Source: Rufibacter ruber (lineage in GTDB: Bacteria; Bacteroidota; Bacteroidia; Cytophagales; Hymenobacteraceae). Taken from it: 45,145 nucleotides of DNA. Below are positions 38,815 to 45,145 of this stretch, one piece after another. The stretch spans positions 1 to 45,145 of the forward strand of contig NZ_LRMM01000037.1 in assembly GCF_001647275.1 (NCBI RefSeq), given 5' to 3'. A model generated the notes under the pieces. It saw only the letters and a list, made by a program, of their open reading frames with translations, was not told where the DNA came from and made no database searches. A program made the translations under genes and the position numbers. The first letter of the stretch is position 1. The number at the start of each line of letters is the position of its first letter.

Positions 38815-41364
38815 CTATTTTTTCAGTTTCTTCAGGTATGCCGCCACGTCAATTCCTTTGCCCAGCACGGGTTTGAAAAGATCGCCCAGCTGTTGCACGC
38901 GCTGCGGCACGTTCTTTATAGTAAACTGTGATGGGTGCAATCCAGTTGTCACTTCCTCCCACTTTAATGGGGTGGAGACGGTGGCCCCTGGCCTTGGCCG
39001 AACGCAATACGGTGCGGCAATGGTCTGGGCAATGGCGTTCTGCAGGTAGTCCAGGTACACCTGGTTTCTTCTTTCCTTGGGGCTGCGCTCCAGACTGGTG
39101 AGGGTGGGGAGCTTTGCCTGCACCTGCTGCGCCAGCAACAGGGCCAGTTCTTTTACCTGCTCAAACGGCCACTTCGCCCCCAGCGGCACGTACAGGTGCA
39201 TGCCTGTGGCACCAGAGGTTTTGGCATATACCGGCATCTCCAGCGCATCCAGCACCTGCTTGGCCGCCAACGCAACCTCTACCACCTGGTCATAAGTGTT
39301 CTCACCGGGGTCCAGGTCCAGCACCAGGTAGTCTGGCTTGTCTAAGTGCGGCAGGCGGGAGTTCCAGGGGTTGAGCTGAATGCAGCCCAGGTTGTTGAGG
39401 TAGGCCAGCGTTGCCTGATCCTGGCAGACCAGGTAGTCTACGTCTTTGCCCGTAGACTCGGCTTTGATAGAAGCCACCTGCACCCACGCTGGTGCATGGT
39501 CTCCCGCGTCTTTCTGGAAGAAGCCGGGTCTGGTAATACCGTTGGGGAAGCGCAGCAGCGACTCAGGCCGGTCTTTCAGATATGGCAGAATTACCTCAGC
39601 CATGGTCTGGTAGTACTGCACCAGCTCCAGCTTGGTGATGCCTTCCTCTGGCCAATAGAGCTTGTCTGGGTGTGTAACCGGTACCTGCTGCCCGTTTAGC
39701 TCCAGCACCGTGGTGTCTTTTTCCTTCTTCTGCTTTGGGGCTGTTTTGGCTTTTCCAGCCCCTGAACGGGAAGGCGCCTCCCGCTGCTGATCCTCTTGCG
39801 GAGGGACCGCCTGTTCATGCACCACCTCTTGGGCCTTTTTGTCAACCCGCAGCCCTTTGAAGATGGCCTGGCGCATCTGCCCGTCAGTGGTCCACTCTGC
39901 AAATGACAGTTCACAGACCAGTTCTGGTTTTACCCACGTCACGTTCCGGTTCAGCGCCACCTTCTGGTTGAACGGAGATTTTTCCTGTACCAGCGGCTCC
40001 AGCTTCTCTATCAGTTCCTGCAGGCTTTTCTTGTTGAAACCGCTTCCGGCCTGGCCCACGTACTTGAGTTCTTTGCCCTCATACACGCCCAGCACCAGCG
40101 CCCCCAGGTGCTGGCGGCTGCCCTGCGGCTCTGTGAACCCGGCAATCACGGCCTCCTGCCGCAGGTGCGTCTTGATCTTAAGCCACTCCTGCGACCGCTT
40201 GCCGTCATAGTATCTGCTCTGGGCGGCTTTGGCCATAATGCCTTCCCACTGGTTTTTCTGCGCCTCTTTGAAGAATTTGGTGCCATTGCCTACGCGGTGG
40301 TCACTGTAGCGCAGCGGGTCTTTGGCTTTGGAGAGCACCTGGGCCAGCTTTTCCTTCCGCTCCAGCAGGGGCAGCGCCCGCAGGTCTTCGCCGTTGAGGT
40401 ACAGCAGGTCAAAGATGTAGTAGTACAGATGTTCTGAGGGTGTGTTCTGGTAATTCTGCAGCGCCTGGAAATCAGCCCTGTTTTTCTTGTCCAGCACCAC
40501 CAGCTCGCCGTCAAACACGGCCTGGTGCGGCAGCTGCGCCAGCGCCTCTGCCACCGGTCTGTATTTCGCATTGAACGACTTGCCGTTGCGGGAGTAAAGC
40601 TGCACCTGTCCGTTTTCTACTTCGGCCACGGCGCGGTAACCGTCCCACTTCACCTCAAAGAGCCAGTCTGGGTCATCAAAGGGGCCGTTGGTGAGTTTGG
40701 CGGTCATGGGGGAAATGTGCTTCGGCAGGGCTGCTGGCTTTCCTTTTACTCCTTTTTTTTCGGCGGCCGCCGAAGCGCTTTTTTTGGCAGTGGGTTGGGC
40801 GGGGGCTTTCTGTGGGGCGGCGGTGTCTGTGAAGTCTTCCGCGTCATACGGCTCATGCACGGCGTGGGCATCGTCTTTCTTGAGCAGGAGCCACGCGTCT
40901 TTCTGGCGGCCTTTCATTTTCACCAGCGTAAACTCGCCCTGCAGCTTTTTGCCTTCCAGCACAAAGTGCAGGCCCCCGGCCTTGAGCTCTTGCAGCATCT
41001 GCTGCTCGCCCTTGGCGCGGTTGGCGGTGCCCACGGCGTGGAACGTGCCCTGGTCCCAGATCTCTACGTGCCCGGCCCCATAGTTTCCCTCAGGAATGTC
41101 ACCCTCAAAGGTGCGGTAGCTGTAGGGGTGGTCTTCTACCTCAACCGCCAGCCGTTTGTCTGCCGGGTTCAATGACGGCCCTTTGGGTACCGCCCAGCTT
41201 TTAAGCACGCCCTCCAGTTCCAGCCTGAAATCATAGTGCAGCCGGGAGGCCTGGTGCCGGTGCACCACAAAACGCAATGCGCCCTTTCGCCTGGCTTCTT
41301 TGCCCTCAGGCTCCGGGGTCTGGTCAAAGTGGCGTTTCTGGTTATATTCTTCTAATGGATTCAT
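38815..41364 (-). CDS. ligD: DNA ligase D (bacterial NHEJ ligase/polymerase/3'-phosphoesterase)
   Basis: This 849-residue non-homologous end-joining enzyme has the order phosphoesterase - ligase - polymerase. The first domain (about 1-175) begins NQKRHFDQTPEPEG and has RFVVHRHQASRLHYDFRLELEG. The ATP-dependent ligase has its adenylated lysine in FEVKWDGYRA (K239) and runs to about 500. A Lys/Ala/Gln-rich linker follows. The primase-like polymerase (about 560-849) shows THPDKLYWPEEGITK and the metal-binding DLDPGE. ATG 41364 is chosen because the phosphoesterase starts right there; the open frame continues upstream through an H40 repeat. No Ku gene lies nearby. The SDR gene follows after 4 bp. 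Confidence 0.95.
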   Translation of the reverse strand: MNPLEEYNQKRHFDQTPEPEGKEARRKGALRFVVHRHQASRLHYDFRLELEGVLKSWAVPKGPSLNPADKRLAVEVEDHPYSYRTFEGDIPEGNYGAGHVEIWDQGTFHAVGTANRAKGEQQMLQELKAGGLHFVLEGKKLQGEFTLVKMKGRQKDAWLLLKKDDAHAVHEPYDAEDFTDTAAPQKAPAQPTAKKSASAAAEKKGVKGKPAALPKHISPMTAKLTNGPFDDPDWLFEVKWDGYRAVAEVENGQVQLYSRNGKSFNAKYRPVAEALAQLPHQAVFDGELVVLDKKNRADFQALQNYQNTPSEHLYYYIFDLLYLNGEDLRALPLLERKEKLAQVLSKAKDPLRYSDHRVGNGTKFFKEAQKNQWEGIMAKAAQSRYYDGKRSQEWLKIKTHLRQEAVIAGFTEPQGSRQHLGALVLGVYEGKELKYVGQAGSGFNKKSLQELIEKLEPLVQEKSPFNQKVALNRNVTWVKPELVCELSFAEWTTDGQMRQAIFKGLRVDKKAQEVVHEQAVPPQEDQQREAPSRSGAGKAKTAPKQKKEKDTTVLELNGQQVPVTHPDKLYWPEEGITKLELVQYYQTMAEVILPYLKDRPESLLRFPNGITRPGFFQKDAGDHAPAWVQVASIKAESTGKDVDYLVCQDQATLAYLNNLGCIQLNPWNSRLPHLDKPDYLVLDLDPGENTYDQVVEVALAAKQVLDALEMPVYAKTSGATGMHLYVPLGAKWPFEQVKELALLLAQQVQAKLPTLTSLERSPKERRNQVYLDYLQNAIAQTIAAPYCVRPRPGATVSTPLKWEEVTTGLHPSQFTIKNVPQRVQQLGDLFKPVLGKGIDVAAYLKKLKK

Positions 41365-41460
41365 AGCAGTGTTTGTTAGCAGAGGTAGGGGGCAGGCATG
41401 CCCGGCCTCTCCCTCACCATTTTTCAGCCTTTTACGGAAGAACGGGCCCAGATGCTGTAC

Positions 41461-41501
41461 GCTGTTTTTGGCGTGTTTTGAGAAAAACGGCTCCAAAACA
41501 G
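41461..41501. repeat. H40 hairpin repeat
   Basis: GCTGTTTTTGGCGTGTTTT, loop, AAAACGGCTCCAAAACAG; several mismatches. Confidence 0.7.
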
Positions 41502-41607
41502 GAATGATCACCCGTACAGGCGGCACAGCAGAGGCGGCAGGCATAGGAAACAGGCATTTGAAAAGGAGGACTTGCTGTCAGCATAGCGCACAGGTACCTG
41601 CCTTGAA

Positions 41608-41630
41608 GGCACAGACGTACCTCCCGCGCC
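41608..41630. repeat. REP palindrome, decayed, inverted orientation
   Basis: GGCACAGACGTACCTCC and CGCGCCATAG match the right-end RAYT palindrome with several substitutions in the stem. Confidence 0.6.
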
Positions 41631-41673
41631 ATAGAGAACATTTTATACCACAGCCATATAGCAGAGGCTACTC

Positions 41674-41714
41674 TTTGCGTTTTGGGGCTGTTTCCAGGAA
41701 AACAGCCCACGCAA
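41674..41714. repeat. H40 hairpin repeat
   Basis: TTTGCGTTTTGGGGCTGTTT, loop, AAAACAGCCC then ACGCAA: part of the right arm is deleted. Confidence 0.65.
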
Positions 41715-41917
41715 CCCACCTCACCTGCGGGAGCGGGCGAAGGGAAAGCCGAAGGCGCCTGGGAGCTTAGCGGGGGCCCGGGCAGACGGAGGAAGTCAGC
41801 AATGGCCGCCGCAGCGATGGAACCGCGGGGGCAGCGAGTCAGGGGCGGCTTGATTCTTTTAGTTACGTTGAGCAGCAAAGATCAACCTGACAAACGTGGG
41901 CAGAAGGAAAGTGCAGC
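41674..41917 (+). repeat. 250-bp dispersed element, copy 2
   Basis: It starts with an H40 hairpin and shares CTGCGGGAGCGGGC, GCTTAGCGGG, TCAGCAATGGCCGC, TTGATTCTTTTAGTTA and GATCAACCTGACAAAC in the same order with the reverse strand of 20003-20294, but lacks about 48 bp of that copy. Confidence 0.7.
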
Positions 41918-42077
41918 TTGTGGTTTGGCAGGAACGGGAGGGGGAGCATCTGCTCTTCGTAATCTGGGGCGATGGAAATTCCCACCATCTGCAGGAGAGA
42001 AATGACCAAAGCGTAGCCCCTCCCCAGAGCCTCTCCCAAGAGGGGGGGGTGATCAGAAAATCTAACAACTGCAGTTT

Positions 42078-42117
42078 CTGTTTTCGGGCTGTTTTTAAGA
42101 AAACAGCCCGAAAACAG
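42078..42117. repeat. H40 hairpin repeat, perfect copy
   Basis: CTGTTTTCGGGCTGTTTT, loop TAAG, AAAACAGCCCGAAAACAG: all 18 pairs intact. It touches the terminator at 42116-42150. Confidence 0.9.
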
Positions 42118-42150
42118 AAGCGCCTGACTCCAGGTGAGTCAGGCGCTTCT
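42116..42150 (-). terminator. Terminator of the hydrophilic-protein gene
   Basis: A 15-bp perfect stem AGAAGCGCCTGACTC / GAGTCAGGCGCTTCT with a 5-nt loop, 18 bp past the stop codon on the minus strand, running into the T-rich H40 arm. Confidence 0.8.
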
Positions 42151-42167
42151 TTTACTTGCAAGTTACT

Positions 42168-42725
42168 TTATTGGCTGTTTCTGGAACCTCGGCCTGCCAC
42201 ATTGGGGTCACCGTTGTCATCACGGCCGCCTTTGGCGCCGGGGGAGTAGTTCTGATCATCAGGGTCACCGCCGTGGCCGGCATGCCCGCTGCTTCTGCCG
42301 CCGCCGGTGCCGTCATTGCCGTTGTGGTTGCCTTTGAAACCGCTGTGGCTGTCTCCCAGGCCGCCGGCGTGGGTGCCATACCCGGTGTCTTTGTCACTTT
42401 CTGCGTCATGCTTTGACTGGCCCTGGTGCTCATTGGGGGTCTTGCCCAGCATCTGGGTGCGTTCCCCGTAGCCTCCGCCCTGGCGGCCTAAGATGTCACC
42501 GCCCCCGTTCCTGTCATCATGCGCCTGGCCATCATCCAGACGGCCGCCGGCATCATTGACGTCACGGTTGCCGTCTTTGTCATAGTTGGCGGTGTTGCCG
42601 CCGTCTGCCTTGGTGCCGTAGTTATGTTCTGCGAAGGTGCCGTCTCCACGGTTTCCGTCCTGGCTATTGTTGCTGCCACTGCCGCTCATCTGCGGCGTGT
42701 CTTGGTTTTTATTTTCCTCTGCCAT
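42168..42725 (-). CDS. Hydrophilic, Gly/Asp/Asn-rich disordered protein
   Basis: This 185-residue protein has Gly, Asp, Asn, Ser, His and Gln making up most of the sequence (GGRLDDGQAHDDRNGGGDILGRQGGGYG, GHAGHGGDPDDQNYSPGAKGGRDDNGDPN). There is no signal peptide, membrane segment or cysteine. Such composition fits hydrophilins/LEA-like desiccation or osmotic stress proteins, but no conserved LEA or GsiB repeat is visible. The start ATG 42725 begins the hydrophilic region (MAEENKNQDTPQ). The close perfect terminator supports expression as a single gene. Confidence 0.7.
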   Translation of the reverse strand: MAEENKNQDTPQMSGSGSNNSQDGNRGDGTFAEHNYGTKADGGNTANYDKDGNRDVNDAGGRLDDGQAHDDRNGGGDILGRQGGGYGERTQMLGKTPNEHQGQSKHDAESDKDTGYGTHAGGLGDSHSGFKGNHNGNDGTGGGRSSGHAGHGGDPDDQNYSPGAKGGRDDNGDPNVAGRGSRNSQ

Positions 42726-42804
42726 GGTATCTCAGGTTATAGAATGAAACATCAATTCTTGTGTTACCTGTTTACGGGAGAGAGACGGCAGAGTTAATAG
42801 CCTT

Positions 42805-45057
42805 CTACTTCTTAGGTGACATAGACGGCGGATAGGCTGCCGGCGAGGCTCCCCAGGTTTTATTGGGCGAAGGCCCCATGACAAATTTCAGCTGCCCGCC
42901 CTGCATCACTTCCTGGTGGGTGATGTACGTGCGCCGGAGCGGCTGCCGGTTCAGAAAAACCTGCTGCACATACTTATGCTCAAGGCTGTTGTTTTCAGTG
43001 GTGATCTGGAAGGTTTTGCCCTGGCCCACCTGAATGCGCGCCTCTTTCACCAGCGGGCTCCCCAGCACGTACTTCCCGTCGGCTGGGTTCACGGGATAAA
43101 AGCCCAAGGCGCTGAACACGTACCACGCACTCATCTGACCGCAGTCTTCATTGCCAGACAGGCCGTCTGGGTGGTTGAAGTACATTTTCTGCAGGATCTC
43201 CCGCACCTTTTCCTGTGTTTTCCAGGGTTTACCGGCGTAGTTGTACAGGTAAGCAATGTGGTGGCTGGGCTCGTTGCCGTGGGCGTATTGGCCTATCAAC
43301 CCCGAGATGTCTGGTGACACGTTTGCACCGGTCATTTTAGAGGAAACCTTGAAGGTGGAATCCAGGTGCTGCACAAACCTGGCCTCAGACCCAAACAAGT
43401 TAACCAGCCCCTGCACATCATGCGGTACAAACCAGCTGTGTTGCCACGCGGTGCCCTCAATGTACATGCCCTCCTCGCCGTGTTCAGAATAGAAGGGGTC
43501 AAACGGCGTTTTCCAGGAGCCGTCTGCGTTTTTGCCGCGCATAAACAGGGTCTGGGGGTCAAACAAGTTCTGGTAGGCGGCTGCGCGTTGGGAGAAGGCC
43601 TGGTAATCTTTTGCCTTTCCCAGCTTTTGGGCCACCTGCGCAATGCACCAGTCATCATAGGCGTACTCCAGCGTCTTGGTCACAGACTGGCCTCCTTTGT
43701 CAGCGGGGATAAAGCCGTAGGTGCGGTAGACATCTGTGCTTCTGATGTTCTGGGCAGCGCTGGCCAGCATGGCCTGGTAGAGGGTTTCCTGGTTTTCCTG
43801 GGGTACATGGCCTTTGAGCAGGGCATCTGCCAGAACGGGTACGGCGTGGTAGCCGGTCATGGTGTTGGTTTCATTGGCAGCCAGCTCCCAGACCGGCAAC
43901 AGCCCCATTTCCTGAAAGCCCGCCAGCAGTGAACGCACCATGTCTGGCACCCGCTGGGGCTGGGTGATGGTGTACAGCGGGTGCGCCGCCCTGAACGTGT
44001 CCCAGAGGGAGAAGACGGTGTAGCGGTTAAAGTTGGCGGTTCTAACCTGGTCTTTCCCGCCTTTGTACTGCCCCTTCAGGTCTGAGAACAGAGTAGGTGC
44101 CAGGTTGGTGTGGTAGAGCGCCGAATAAAAGATAGTGTCCTGCCCCGGCTGCAGAAACGTGGCGGTGATTTTCTGCAGTTCCCGCTCCCATTTTGTGTTG
44201 GCGGCCTGCGCCACAGCATTGAAATCCCAGGAAGGCAGCTCCTGCTGCAGGTTCTGTAAGGCCCCGGCTTCACTGGCGCTGGAGAGGGCCACCTTGAGCA
44301 GCAACGGTTTTTCGCCCGGGGCGAACCAGAAGGCCGCCCGCGTTCTGGTGCCACTCACCTCTTTCCCGGCAACGGCCGAGCCCTCCTGGTACAGCACTGC
44401 TTTCTGGACAGGCTGGGAGAAGGCGGCCGCAAAGTACACCCACTGCTGGTTGGCCCACCCTGTAGACTTGCGCAGGCCGGTGATCAGGGTGTCATTGACC
44501 TGGGTGATGCGGGTCTGGCTGGGGCGGTCCCAGTTGATACTGAAACCCAGATCCAGTGAGACCGCTTTGACAGAGTCTCTGGGAAAGGTGTACTGGTGCA
44601 ACCCGGCCCGTTCTGTGGCGGTCAGGGCTACTTCTATCTGGTTGTCCAGCTTGACCCGGTACAGTCCTGCGGTGGCTGTCTCCTGCTGGTGGCTGAACTT
44701 CTGGCGCTCCTTTCGGCCCACGGCCGAGGCATAATACGGCATCACTGAGATATCACAGTAGTCGCCAATGCCCGTCCCGCTCAGGTGCGTGTGGCTGAAG
44801 CCTGCAATGAGGCTGTCTGAGTAATGGTAGCCGGAGCACCAGTCCCAGCCCTGGGTGCCGTTGTCTGGGCTCAACTGCACCATGCCAAACGGCACGGTTG
44901 CCCCCGGATACGTATGGCCGTGCCCGCCGGTGCCAATGAACGGGTTCACCAAAGCGGTTACCCCGCCCTTGCCCGCAGTGGCGCCTGGTTGTTTCACGGC
45001 GCAGCCGGCCAGGTAAATCAGGAGCAGAAGAATGGGGAGGGCGTATAATCTCTTCAT
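42805..45057 (-). CDS. GH92 family glycosyl hydrolase (alpha-mannosidase-type) lipoprotein
   Basis: This is a 750-residue surface or periplasmic lipoprotein (MKRLYALPILLLLIYLAGC, lipid-modified C19). The start of the catalytic fold is VNPFIGTGGHGHTYPGATVPFGMVQLSPDNG, followed by YHYSDSLIAGFSHTHLSGTG. The C-terminal signature is DGLSGNEDCGQMSAWYVFSALGFYPVNP; the acidic residues in GNEDCGQ belong to the catalytic site of this calcium-dependent, inverting alpha-mannosidase family. Further landmarks are WDTFRAAHPLYTI and GTAWQHSWFVPHD. No SusC/SusD pair or other glycosidase is in the window, so the locus is not visibly a polysaccharide utilisation cluster. Confidence 0.94.
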   Translation of the reverse strand: MKRLYALPILLLLIYLAGCAVKQPGATAGKGGVTALVNPFIGTGGHGHTYPGATVPFGMVQLSPDNGTQGWDWCSGYHYSDSLIAGFSHTHLSGTGIGDYCDISVMPYYASAVGRKERQKFSHQQETATAGLYRVKLDNQIEVALTATERAGLHQYTFPRDSVKAVSLDLGFSINWDRPSQTRITQVNDTLITGLRKSTGWANQQWVYFAAAFSQPVQKAVLYQEGSAVAGKEVSGTRTRAAFWFAPGEKPLLLKVALSSASEAGALQNLQQELPSWDFNAVAQAANTKWERELQKITATFLQPGQDTIFYSALYHTNLAPTLFSDLKGQYKGGKDQVRTANFNRYTVFSLWDTFRAAHPLYTITQPQRVPDMVRSLLAGFQEMGLLPVWELAANETNTMTGYHAVPVLADALLKGHVPQENQETLYQAMLASAAQNIRSTDVYRTYGFIPADKGGQSVTKTLEYAYDDWCIAQVAQKLGKAKDYQAFSQRAAAYQNLFDPQTLFMRGKNADGSWKTPFDPFYSEHGEEGMYIEGTAWQHSWFVPHDVQGLVNLFGSEARFVQHLDSTFKVSSKMTGANVSPDISGLIGQYAHGNEPSHHIAYLYNYAGKPWKTQEKVREILQKMYFNHPDGLSGNEDCGQMSAWYVFSALGFYPVNPADGKYVLGSPLVKEARIQVGQGKTFQITTENNSLEHKYVQQVFLNRQPLRRTYITHQEVMQGGQLKFVMGPSPNKTWGASPAAYPPSMSPKK

Positions 45058-45145
45058 AGGTGGAGCAGAATGCGTGGCAACAAGATAGTAAAAATCAGGA
45101 GCCGTTTGCGCTGTCGTGTCGCTAGTTTTGGCCCAAAAAACCAGG

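Larger units (their letters stand above)
41365..42167. other. 800-bp repeat-rich spacer
   Basis: No supported gene. From left to right it holds an H40 copy, a decayed REP, the second copy of the 250-290-bp element with its own H40, a perfect H40 and a terminator. Confidence 0.7.

Noticed and set aside
41365-41544. 60-codon upstream extension of ligD
   Set aside because: It passes through an H40 repeat and lacks family similarity; the phosphoesterase domain begins at ATG 41364.
41682-42005. 107-codon frame PAGAGEGKAEGAWELSGG... and its relative at 20091-20303
   Set aside because: The frames are related because the DNA is a dispersed repeat; they start inside an H40 hairpin, end differently and differ by a large deletion, so a real gene is unlikely.

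Overview
The window reads as chromosomal DNA of a Bacteroidota bacterium, most likely order Cytophagales, family Hymenobacteraceae (Rufibacter/Nibribacter/Pontibacter-like; inferred from gene content only). Pointers are a fused CcoN-CcoO oxidase subunit, a type IX secretion C-terminal domain, a GH92 lipoprotein, a BlaI/M56 pair with a TonB-like C-terminus, no clear Shine-Dalgarno sequences, and long repeat-rich spacers.

Layout. 1-10.5 kb (+ strand): DUF255 thioredoxin-fold protein, a small secreted protein, PriA helicase, a VOC protein, signal peptidase I, a wrecked DUF5655 gene, and a BlaI/M56 regulator-protease operon behind two dyad operators. 10.6-19.6 kb (- strand): a cbb3 cytochrome oxidase locus in two blocks, ccoS-ccoNO-ccoQ-ccoP and ccoG-fixH-safE-usp. 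About 1.4 kb of repetitive non-coding DNA separates the blocks, and each has a matching FNR/CRP-like box upstream. The ccoNO frame is broken by an apparent one-base deletion. 19.6-21.6 kb: palindromic repeats, an intact DUF5655 gene and a REP-associated tyrosine transposase (RAYT) bounded by identical inverted 29-bp palindromes. 21.7-27.3 kb: an orphan HsdR-N nuclease, a membrane protein, a T9SS cargo protein, and a protein resembling Vms1/ANKZF1 (VLRF1) peptidyl-tRNA hydrolases. 27.6-37.3 kb: multi-PAS histidine kinase, CDF transporter overlapping a half-size solute-binding lipoprotein, a Lys/Ala-rich exported protein, HAD phosphatase, CorA, a secreted protein, an M48-like protease, a hydrophilic protein and a free-standing CZB protein. 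37.8-45.1 kb (- strand): SDR reductase and LigD in one operon, a second hydrophilic protein, and a GH92 glycosidase.

The most unusual content is the non-coding repeat landscape. (i) About 17 copies of a ~40-bp hairpin (called H40 here) have complementary arm changes and lie mostly just 3' of genes, often beside intrinsic terminators. (ii) A REP family of the form GGCGCG-stem-CGTGCC accompanies its probable transposase. (iii) A long structured element occurs twice (about 5.57-6.27 kb and 14.58-15.13 kb); its fold is conserved with one compensatory pair and has two mutually exclusive pairings. One copy carries a clean 36-bp REP-like insertion missing from the other. (iv) A 250-290-bp element occurs in opposite orientations at 20.0 and 41.7 kb. 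No rRNA, tRNA or CRISPR array was seen.
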